Shown here: positions 39,101 through 50,900 of the stretch, one piece after another
How the letters are laid out: each line of letters starts with the position of its first letter
How positions within the stretch are numbered: position 1 is the first letter of the stretch
Origin: Trileptium ribeirensis
Lineage: Eukaryota > Nematoda > Enoplea > Enoplida > Thoracostomopsidae
Length of the DNA stretch: 64,000 bases
Reading direction: 5' to 3'
Assembly (NCBI GenBank): GCA_030248225.1
Contig: JASANE010029061.1
Span: 62,001-126,000 of the forward strand
Made by a program: the position numbers and the translations under genes
The notes under the pieces: model-generated
Databases searched by the model: none
The model's input: the letters and a program-made list of their open reading frames with translations, nothing else
What the model was told of the DNA's origin: nothing

Positions 39101-42100
39101 AAGTTCAATGCCATCGTTTGCAGCGATGGCAAGAAATTTCAGTTCAACACTGAATCAGCAGCAGAAAGAGTCGAAGAATACATCGTTCACGGGTTTTCCA
39201 GGGGCTGGAGCGCCGGTTAGTTGTGTGTAACCTAGAAATTTGTGTTTGAACTACATCACTCGCCACAGATGAGTTCTGTTCGTTCGATGAAGTTCGTTAA
39301 ATAAATTAAAGATTTTGTACGAAATTTTGGCTCGGCATTTTTTAATTTGTTCGAGAGCTGTTTGAAGTTTCTTCGAAAACTGTTCGAGAACAAATAAATT
39401 TTGTTCGATATTTGTTCAGTCGTTCGAAAAGTAACATCCATTTCTGGCGAGTATTGTACCTGTTCAGTTGTTCCGTTGGTATTGTGAACAAATCGAGAAG
39501 AATTTGACCTGAGTTAACGGTACTATCGATGCTTTTGCAAAAATTTAGGTAGGGCCCTGTTTTCTATATCGATTTCATCGTATTGCGTTCTCTTCAATAT
39601 TATCATCTGCGTTTATTAGTTTGAGCCGGTGCATTCGATTATCGTGGTTTGCCACTCATAGCGGTTCCCCATCTGTTTCCATTTTTGCATCCGTTTTACA
39701 TATTTATCCCATCATTCTGATGTCTTCATGAATACAATTCCATTTAAGGTTTATGCCCACTCATTCTGGGTCTGCAGCCACCTATTTCCAAAATTGACTT
39801 ACCTTTTTACCTAGTCAGATGGCTGTTTACGGCCGACATGCCCGCACCAGTCGGTTCGTTTTAATGAAAGTTGGCGCCGGCTGCCGACAGTTACATGGAT
39901 TTGAATGAGAGTTACACACTATGTCCATCTCACCATTGTCCCGTATGCGATGTTGGGTCTCCTCTAGGCCAGCAGTCGTAGCGCAGTTTTCTGCGCTATA
40001 CCAGTGCAAGGCGTACACAGTGTTGCATATTATCTATTTCCCTTGAGACAGTTTGTTTGGACATCTGTTTGTGAGTAAAGACACCAGTTTGCGGAAATTG
40101 GCACAGTCGCATCTTATTCTCGTTTTAATCGCGTTTTCAGTGTCTTCTTTAACGTTAAGCATTATCGTTAAACTAGCATAACTTTTTAACCTTTTCCAAT
40201 GGCACATCTTCAGACTACTTTTTGGTGCTTTTTGTAGCAATTACAGTCGTCTCATCACCTTCGACACATCTGGAGCTGTCATCTCAGCATGGTCAAAATT
40301 TATGGGGGACAAACCGTTGCCGACCTCGCCGCGACCCAGGTGGGCCCACTATGGACTTTGGGAGTACCCCCACTAGCGAGATGACAGTAGTGCACGAAAC
40401 CTTTGGTGCTAATTTGTTACCAACAACATGGTCATTTACTCGCTTCATCAATAACATCGTTCTCTGGATTGTTTTCGGTTACAGAGTTGTTCTGGCCTTT
40501 ATACTGAGTTGTCACACCTTGAGTAGTCGAATAGGATCTTCTTAAGTTTGTTGAGGCGGAGTGCTTCCTCCCCACTAACGAGATGCCAGTAGAGCACTAA
40601 ACCTTTGGTGCCAAAATGTTACCAACCCATATATGGACATTTGCTCACTTCGTCATTATCATCGTTCTTGGCTTGTTTTGTGTTACAGAGTTGTTCTGGC
40701 CTCAATACTGAGCGGTTACACCTTGAGTAGTCGAATAGGATCTTTTTAAGTTCGTAAAAAGATTAAGTTTAATTGAAATATTAACCTGATAAAGTCTGAA
40801 AAACTGTATTTTTGTAATAGTTTTGCATAAATAGATGTAGCATAGAAAGACCGTTTTCCAAACAAAGTATAACGTCGTTGAGTTTGTTAAACTCCAGTGT
40901 AATCTTGCCCATTGTCAGAAATTGAACTTTTGAACTTGTCGTGGTTTTCACAGTCAGTCTTTTGTTGATTGCATCTCATTATATAGCTGCTAAACTTAAA
41001 AAAGCTTGGTATCAACCATCGCTGAATTGATTATTATGGTCGTAGTGAAGGTCTGATATAAATAATGTACAGTCACGGACAGAAATAAGTGCAGGATAAA
41101 CGAACGTAATAACGTTCATGTACAAACAAACATTACAACGTTCGTTTTTGTTTGCGTTTGTTTATTAACGAACGCAAAAATTCGATCATAAATACCATAA
41201 CGTTCGATTGTAAACAAACGTTCTAGTGTTCGTTTGCGTCTAAGACTGTTTGCATTTCGCGTTCGTTTTTATGCGCTTATTTTTGTCCGTGGCTATAGTG
41301 ATTCTTAAGTTTTACTACCTGTCGCAATAAATATTCTTCGTTAGTATTTCTTGTGCGAGTAAACGTTAAAAACATCCCTTCACCCTTCTGCCAGTCTAAC
41401 AATTTTAAAAGCAAATTAATCAGTGTCAGCGTGTACTTTTTTTGGTAATTTCTAAATTATGCGCTTTGCTTGAGATAGAACATGAATTGTAAAATTCAGG
41501 TAATTGTTTGAATTTTGGCGTCCCTTTTTCACCGTCTGAAAGCCGTTTAAATCTTTTTACGTTATTTAAATTGTTTGACGTTTTGTTTATGTGTCATATG
41601 CTTTTGACTGGTCTGCTCATTCATGACGTTTCAAGGGTTTGACAAATCTTATGATCATAATAGTGTTTTGAAAAAATCGTCTGTCGTGCTTTTATTAGTA
41701 TTTATTTCCTGATTTTGGTACTGGGCATACTAGCTGATACTTTTATTTTTACTAGCTACATGTACGAACTCTGTAATTTCAAGAGTGTTTTTATGTCATT
41801 GATTTTACAAAACTTCATCGTTCCACATGTTTGTACATCAATTTAATTATAAAGGTAACTTTTATTGTAAAATTTCAATCATACAACCTATTATATTCTT
41901 AGAATGATTTATAATTCTTTTCGTTATAGATTTTGTTTCACGACAACAGAGTAGGCTTTTAGTAAAATGCCCAGAATTATTTAACTACCTTCTGTTCTGC
42001 TCCATTTTTGCTTTCATATTGTATTTAAAGATAGCGCAAATCACTGACGTAAATTTTTGTCATTGATAAATTAATAAATTTAGGTCTTCGGTGGACCTTC

Positions 42101-45100
42101 TACTACGACCGCTACATCTAAATTAAATAACAACGCTGAAATTCCGTCGAACAAATCCGAAGCGGATGCTGGTGATGACGTCGACGAGTATGAGCCGAAT
42201 GTTGAATTTACGCCTGTCGTTCCGCTTCCGGATTTGATAGAAGTAAAAACTGGCGAAGAAAATGAAGCGGTATGTCAGTTTTGTTCTCGGACTTTGACTG
42301 GAACAGACCTAGGCGCTCCATTCGTTGAAAATGTTGCCATGGGACATGAACCGGGGTGCGCCCGATTTTGCCAGGGGGCATTTTGCCAAGACAAAACGGT
42401 TAAGATTGTGTCCTCATTTAATGGAGAGAAAAAGCGATTTTCAAGCACTAAAAGTCTTCCATTTCGAAAATTTCTAGGTGTGTAGAGCAGGTGACATTGT
42501 GTTTCATGATGACTACGCGTTGAAAATATTTAACTGTCGAATAGAAATTTCAGCATTCGGTCGCAACAGTGTAGGCGCTTGCTTCATTTTCTCTCCCTAT
42601 GTACGCACGTAACGCATACGAACGCATGTGCGTTAAAAACTCAGGTACCGTTGTTTATGTGGGGATACTCAAATGTGGTGCTCCAGTTAGGGGTCAGTTG
42701 CGTCATTGAGGGAAAGGAGGAAGGCACAAAAAATTAGTGTGGATAAATCTATGAACGTCATCGAAAATAACTTAAAATCAAATTCAAAGCTGGATCTTCG
42801 CCGCCAGCCCTGCAAATTTCTTTATTTTAACATCGTCGTTGATTGCTATTATAAAAATTTCGCCGTTAGCATTCATTCTTCGTTGTCCGTAAAAGAATTT
42901 GTGGTCGAGGATCGAAAGTTCATCATTAAAAGGTGGTTTTTAGAGAGGGCTGGGAGTGAAATCGTCGATATGTGGCGCAGACTATTTCTATTCTGTGGAG
43001 GCTTGGACAATGTGTAAACGCTCACATATGCGTTTAAAAACGATCTTGCGTCGGCGCGCATATTTTTTGTGTATTGTTGTTACTCTATGTATGATAACAG
43101 AAGATATGGATGTGGTGCGGTTATTCGTTGCTGCTATAATCATCACTCCACTGGTCATCTTGTAGATATTTTAGTGCACATAATGAATTTTGTAGCTAGC
43201 CTTTTAAGGTAAAATTTTGACATTCTTGAACTCGACTTTTGTTATATTATACTTCGAGCATTCGTGGAAAAGCCAGTAGCTCTGATGACTGTGTTTATTG
43301 TACAGGTGCTTTTCTCTGAACGTGCTAAGCTTTATCGGTTCGACCCCGACACACAACAATTTAAAGAACGCGGACTTGGGCTGTTCAAAATTTTGCGCGA
43401 TCCGGTGGATGACAGGCGTCGTGTTGTCATGCGACGTGAGCAAGTGCTCAAGTTATGTGCAAATCATCGAATTACCGCCGAAATGGACATTAAGCCGATG
43501 GCGAAGTAAGTTTTGGTGTTTCAGATTGATCAGTAACTGAAATCTTTGAATGAGAATTATTGAAAATATGAGTGGCTAATTGTGTCTATATATAGATACA
43601 GTACTCGCCAGGAATGATTGTCAGCAACGCTCGCTCCATTCGCTTGCTAATGGAAAGAAATCAATTCGATCTAAAATTATTCGTATTTTTTCGAAATTTC
43701 GAGCGAGTCGCTCTCGATTGGGGAAATTCAATTCTGACGAATACTGTAAATTTGTCTTTTTCTTGGTCGAAAAAAGGATTGTTGAAGCACTGCTCGGTAC
43801 ATGGCGCTGATACTTTATTGTTGGCACAGAAGCTTAATCACATCTTTTCCAAAACAGTAGCCTCCCTTTAAAAATTGTTTTATCTTTACTCTTTTAAGCA
43901 ACCTAATGTCACCTCATTCATGAATTTATTTGATTTTCGAAAATATTTTATTTGAAACGTATTAAAATCGAATAATTACGTACCTATATTTATGTTTGCT
44001 CTACTGTAATAATTTCTTGTACAAATTTTTACAATACCACCACGAACTGGGAACATTTTGATTTTGATTACTTAGGATTCCGTGACATTTTAAACTAATT
44101 GTTGACAAGCGCTTTGCGTGTCTTCATGTTTTTGGCAAGAGTTGTCGCTAGATAACTAAAGAGGATTGTATCATCTTATCAGAACCTTTTCGTTATAGTC
44201 GTTTTCGAACTGTCTTCGAGCCAAAGTTTAAAAATGCTCAAAAAGTGAGATTGGTAATCTTTTGGTGTATGAGTTTCTGTCCTGGCGGGTGTGAAAGATG
44301 CATATTGGGATTTTAATCCGTTATGCATTTTGGCTTGTTATAAACCTGCGTTGCGTGTCTTAGTATCTATGCGGTACGATGAAATATATAATATTAAATT
44401 GCTAAATTCTGACATCGAGAATTGTCGAGTTGTATTTCTCTATTGTAGGGATAATGTTATAACGAGTCTTCTGGGTGCGCTGAATGTGAGAGAATAAACT
44501 ACTGTGTTTGCGAGGTTTTCATGAAGTACGGAACCTCTGTTTATCTGTCACATAATGTAGACTTAAGGTGACCCCGCCAGCCAACTATCCTATTCTGTCA
44601 TTGCCGATATCGAATCGCAAACCCTTGTTACGGAAAACAGGCTTAATTTCATTCGGTTTTTCGTTAACTGAAAATTGGCAAAAACAAATCCAAGGCCAAA
44701 AATTATACCATGCGTTCGAACAGAATTTTGGCGATTTCAATTTGCAAAAATTATGTTTACTAATGCATTAGCATTTAAATTTGGATTATACAGTGTTCGC
44801 GAACAAATTTAATGCAAAATGGACGTCACGATCAAATCGACCAATTTTCGTTTCAAAAATTTGAGTAATTTTACTTCAATTTTTGCGAACACAAAATGGT
44901 TATATTTCAATCGCGAGCGCTGTGTTCGCGAACACATTTACGCCGAATTTCAATTGATCAAAAATGTTCCGTAACAAATTTTATCTAAAAATACAAAATA
45001 GTATGGTTGGCGGCGTCGCTTTAAGTTTACTCGCGCATAAGAAGCAACGTTTGAAAGTAAAATTTGTATGTAAATTTGTGATTTATAAATTTTTTGGTCA

Positions 45101-47867
45101 TTGTAGGAATAAATATGGAGTTATGTGGTTCTGTGTACTGGAAATGATCGTAGATTTATTTTCCGGAAATGGCCGTATCGTTGTCTTTAAAATATTGCCT
45201 GTGTATTGTGATTTTTAAGGACTTTGAACGGAGGTCTGGAACCTCGAAATTTATTACTAAGCGCAGGATAGTCATAGCCACTCCTTTTTCTCTCGTCCCG
45301 CTAATTACTAGTTTAGTTTCGTCGAAATATTTGCAGCACAGTTTTATTAATCTTCGCACAATATAAAAACTTGTATTATCTTAGATCTGACCGAGCTTTT
45401 ATCTGGCGGGCCAACGACTACTCTGAAGGTGAATTGTCGGTGGAGACGTTGGCTGTCAAATTTAAACATCAAGATCAAGCCAGCGAGTTTAAAAAAGTAA
45501 GCGTGACATTTAGATTGTATGCTGTTTTCAGTGTGGTACAGTGTTGAATAACATTTTTGAAATTGAAATATTTTGTATTGTTAAGGCTGAAGTGAGACAA
45601 TTAGCCACATGTTAGTAACTTGGGAAGGCTTGGAAACATTGACTAGACTACTAAGCTAGTAACTTTGCAAACAGGTTGTTAAGAATTTATGGGACATGGA
45701 GGAAATATTACTCCTGTGTAGCTGCTTATTATTTTTGTCGCTTTGGGTTTTCTGTAGCATGGGGAAATATTTAGCAGCGCTGTGTGAAGCCTGCATTAAT
45801 TCGCTTTGCAATGACTGCAGACCGTTTCTGTTTAATTGGCGTAGTAACGGCTATCATTGTATTGATAACTTTTTTATTCAATATTCAGATATTCGAAGAA
45901 TCCGCTCAAGTTGCTTCTAAAAGTATTTCCGCGGACAAGCCTGCTGTGGTAGCGCCTGTATCGAATGCTATCACCGCGACAATTTCTACCGCATCTGGGT
46001 GTTCAACATACGCAGATATTGTTGCCGGGGATCGGCAGAAATGGGAATGCAGCGGATGTATGGTCAAAAATGCGCCTGATCTAGAGGTTTGCCCGTGTTG
46101 CGGAACCGGGAAAGATGGAGCTGCGCCTTCTGGTTTGCCATCAAATGTAGGTTTTGGTACGAGCTTATTTGGAAATGCCGTCCCTGCAGACGCCATGCCA
46201 CAGTCGGGGTTCACGTTTGGCTTTGGCAGTGCGGCTGTCAGCTCAGGCAGCAGTGAAACTAAAACAGAAACCGATAAACCGATCTGGACCATATCGACAA
46301 AAAGTAGTACGTTGGCTTTTGTTGCCTTAAACACACTTTCCTCTTAAGAATTATTTAATATTTTGATAGTGACATATAGTTCGATAGTTAAAGTTAGGTA
46401 GAGCACGGCTGTGTTGCAGTGTTTTGCTGTTTTTGGCGGGCATCCCTTGTCTACGTGACTTTATTCTATATTTTACTGTTGAAATATATTAGATATTTTC
46501 CACACCGGAAAGCTCAACAAGGTGGATTTTATGAAACGTGTGGAAATTTGGATAGTCGGGCGCCCATATTCTCATTGTGGGCAGGCCAGTACATATGTTT
46601 ATACATTTTACTCGCATATCGTAGACGATTTCGTTATCAGTGAAAGTTTCCCCTTTTCATGGGTAAAATATTTATGTTATTTTTCACCAAAGTTTTTTTC
46701 TCTTTCGTTCTGCGTACGAATTGAACTGATGACGTCGTATCATGGAAAAACATACAATATGTGCGTACAGTTTCAGAAAAAATTCTTCCTATCATACGTT
46801 AAGATCAGGGAGTGACCGGAACTCCGGTTCCGGCGAAAATCGTGTTCCGATTGCGGTTCCGGCAAAGGGCAAAAACCATACAGGAACCGGAATTCCGGTT
46901 TAATAATTTTGTTTGAAATTTTCCACAGTTTTTGCTTCATCTTTGACCCAAACATATGTAATATATTTTACAATGATCAAGCTCCAATGCAACCAAGCAA
47001 AAGAAAAGATAAACTACGCAATTTGCCGTGTGAAACGTAAGTAGGGCACATAATTTTAGTAGGAATTTTTCATAATAACCTGCAGGAGTTTGTTAACAAA
47101 TCAAAGCCAGGTCAATGCTTGTAGTAGTTATTTTACATATTCAGAAGTCTGCAGGGTACGTTCGAATTAAACCGGTCCAACTCAGTAACAGAGTATGACT
47201 TACGCAGAAGTACGTACCGTATGCTTGGCTAACATAAATTGCGTCAAGCACCAGCCAGTGCACTTGTAAACTTGGTAAATCAATCTAAATTGAAGTAAAC
47301 TAACGTTATTTGCAACGTAGCCAGAAACTGCTTTCTTGGCAATGCATTGTATTTAATGAAACTTTGCGAGCAGCATCACAGTTTGTTTCATTTATAGCAT
47401 TCTGATTAGAAAGTTATCATTATCATCTAACTGACGGGCGCTGTTTGTCCAACGCTAGCCTAAACAGTGTCTCTGACCTCTGATCAGAAAATTACCTTCT
47501 ATCTATTATTTACTCTTAGAATCATGAACCAATAATTTTAAGTTTCCTACAGAAGAACATGCAACAAACGTATGTGTAGTAAAGTAAGGCGACCGGAGAC
47601 AAATCGAAAGTGTGTATTCTACGCTCCTAGCTTTGTACGCAGGTTCAATTTGACGCAGTATACGCAATGGTGTATAGTAGAAAGCATTTTTTGCTCTGGG
47701 TGTGCAAAAACCGACATATTGATCAATAAATATGTATTAGTAGTTTCCTCAATCTCTTTAAAGTTTCCGAAAGGTAATAATGCCATCGCAATACATTAAG
47801 TTTAATGTAAAAGTTATTTTTATGCATTTTAAATCCACTATACCTTCATTTCTTCCTTCATCTGTTT

Positions 47868-47926
<59 letters not shown>

Positions 47927-50900
47927 TATATATATATAAATATAAATTTGGAAGACCAGGTTCCGGATTTGGTTTATATGGACGGTTTCGGTTGCTGGTT
48001 CCGGTTCCGAGAAATTTCGGTTCCGGTTACTCCCTGGTTAAGATGTCGTATTCTGCATCGATGCAGCACCGCGTGATACTGACATTTGAGCAGCTGCAAA
48101 TTCCAACAATATTACTGGGAATGTTGATGGGCGTTATACAGCTTGTCGGTCTAGTTCAACAAGTTGGTTAAACGAAGATTAGGTCAACTCAGCGTTCATC
48201 ATATTATTTGCTAAATTTTTTTGCAGTATGAGCGGAGGCCTATATTAGCATGTATGATTATGAGTAAAATTTGTCTTGAGAGCTGTGAATATTTGGTTTG
48301 TCATTGGACGAAGAACTACACTGGTTTTGTGGATTTTTAATACGGTGAACTGGTTTCTCATTTCGCGACGCTGAAATGCCAGAAATGAAGCTGCGATTTC
48401 CTGGTTCAGAGTTGGAATAGGGAGGGGAGGGCACGGGCTGGCCCCCCAGCTCAGAAATCTAAAAATATCTTCACAATATTGTTTTTCAGCGTCAATTTTA
48501 ACACCCTCCGAAACGGAGAATAAGCTTCTTTATTAAGCTTAAAAGCAACTTTTCAAGCAATTTGTGAATTAATCAAATTTTTAACTTCATAAAGGGACCC
48601 TTGCAGAAAAATTTTGTCAAGTTTATAGCTGAACTGGAGCTTATGTAGAAGAAGCAAAAAATTTTGCGGGGCCCCAACCGAGACACCCGTTTTTGCCACC
48701 GGAAATTGTCCTCTCTTTGCTTTTCGGTGTATGGTTACGGGCCTATCCTCAGTTGTGAGACGGTAGACTACTAACATTAGAAATAGGCTCATGTTCTTGA
48801 GACATCACCAATGTCTGATCTCCCACTCACCCGCAACTGCCACGTTGAACTAAATACAAGATTTATTAATCTTTATGTTTTTTGTATGCTGAGTGTTTTT
48901 AACATTAATTACTACAGATTATTATTTCTAATGCCTAAATGCTGTTTTGTAGTTTGGAAATATTTGTATCACAATTAGAAGCAGCTGAAAATTTGGAAAT
49001 CTTGCTTATAAAAGTCAATTTTGTTCCCCCACTTTGAGATTTATTTCAAGAGTAAACTTCAGTTCCGCAAAGTTCCCCTCACTTTTACAAAGACTGTAGA
49101 CAAGCCAGTGCTAAACAACGGTTTTGATAAACTTGCTAAAAGTGTCTTTCTGATGTATTTGAAGCATTCACTACTCTCAAGTGTGTGTCCGACAGTAGCA
49201 TATTTACAGAAGGGTTCGAATCTGTTCTTGACGGACGTATCAATACATTGAGAAAATAATTAAACAACACAGTAGGAGGAAACTTTCGTTTCTCAATTTT
49301 CAAGCTACAAGTATATTGAAAACCCGTTAATGCGCATCATTGCATAACGCCGACACTCGTCTATGAGCAATGGTTCAATGTCCTAAACTGGGATACGCTA
49401 CCCGATAGCAAGCAGAAGCTTCAAATTCCACTCCAACAGCGGCGTCAGATTTTCCATATATCGAAGCTAGTAGCCCCCCTCTCTCTCATCGCTGCTGCAC
49501 ACGATTAATATGAGCGAATGATTATGGATTTTTGATAAGCAGTATATTAGGCACCGGATTCCATTTAAACTTTTTAGCAAAATTCTCACCCCAAACAATC
49601 GACAAAAGTTTTGTTTATTAGACCAAAAAATTCGTGGTCGTTTGGGAATCAGTGATGGGATAATTTTTGTCAGGGCTTGAGTGGGAGATTGACGTTATGT
49701 TCGCAATGGGCTTACTAGAATCTCCGAACACGGTAACCAGAAGTGAAAGTTCCGCATACCTAGACTTACAGCGTTACCAGTATTGTTATTTTGGTCAAAC
49801 TGGGGCATTGTGGGCAGGGTTGTAAAGTAACGCTTATATTGGCATATCTAACTCTTAATTTTTTAGGCCGCCCAACTTTTTGGTTCGACATTCCCATGGT
49901 TACTACTGCAGCTGCACCTACATGTGCGGACTCAACTATTGGAACGACAGCGTCTGGAATTGGCGGATTCACGTTCAATACAGCAGGATTGTTTGGAAAA
50001 CCATGTACTCCAACAGCTTCGGCTACTAATACTATTAGTGCAGCAGGCGATTCACAGACAACGCTCCAGAGTAAATCAGCAAATCTGTTACAAACCGCTT
50101 CATCCGACAACCAACACGATGATGATGATGATGAAACTAACGAGGATAGCTATTATAAAGACGAAAACGACGGCGATGGTCCCCATTTTGAACCAGTGTG
50201 TTATGTTCCGGAGCAGGAAACACCTTCCGGTAAGTGTTTGATTTGAAGGTTTGAGGCTGAAAAGTTGTGCTAATGATTAAACTCGGTTTAAAAATTTATC
50301 TTACATGGCTTGTATAAAAGTAACATTAAAAATTTATGTCTTTTTACCAACTTCTAAAACATTGAGTGCTTTTCTAATAGATTTTTATTATCAAATTTGG
50401 GTTGGTTATCATCATGTATTCGGCAATTTACAAATTTGACGTAAAATGTCGTTGGAATTATATAGTAGGTAGTTTTTCATGCAAAAAGCCGCTGAAAAGT
50501 ATTGATTTTTGTTTCACAAAGAGTGCCTTATTTATATTTGTTATATCTAAAATGCGCCAAAAGTGTCACATCACCGCAATCGCTCAAGCAATGGCTTTTA
50601 AACTGGTTTTTTGTAGCCATTATGCACTGGTAATCTGTGTGGAGCGTGTAGCAGCATCAGTTACATTAAAATTGGAGAAGGCAGGCTTTTTATTAATAAA
50701 AAATTGCTATTTTTTATTTTCTAATATCAAAATTTTGTATATATTGTACATACATGAGACGCTTTGAGGTCTCAGGGGCCTAGTGGATAAATGTCCTCGA
50801 CTGGCTGCTGAAAAAGGCGACGACATGCCTCCACACACCCTTCCCAACCGACGACGTATTTTTGTCAATTTTAACCTTTTTTGACAATTTTCACCCTATT

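Larger units (their letters stand above)
39216..42083 (+). other. Intron, 2.9 kb
   Basis: Contains a GTTCGA-rich mariner-type MITE (39254-39456), a diverged tandem duplication (40364-40750) and a second TA-flanked MITE (41070-41293). The open frames at 39827-40545 have no family features. Confidence 0.65.
43506..45384 (+). other. Intron inside RanBD2, 1.9 kb
   Basis: Contains a probable mariner-type MITE copy (43599-43816) and copy 2 of the CTTAAG inverted-repeat family (44552-45038). Nothing else is recognised. Confidence 0.6.
46304..49866 (+). other. Intron, 3.6 kb
   Basis: Holds a fragment of dispersed family 1 (about 46495-46590), hAT MITE copy C (46806-48036) and a dispersed-family-2 copy (about 48480-48720). 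The remaining sequence, 48790-49866, has no recognisable gene or repeat. Confidence 0.65.
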
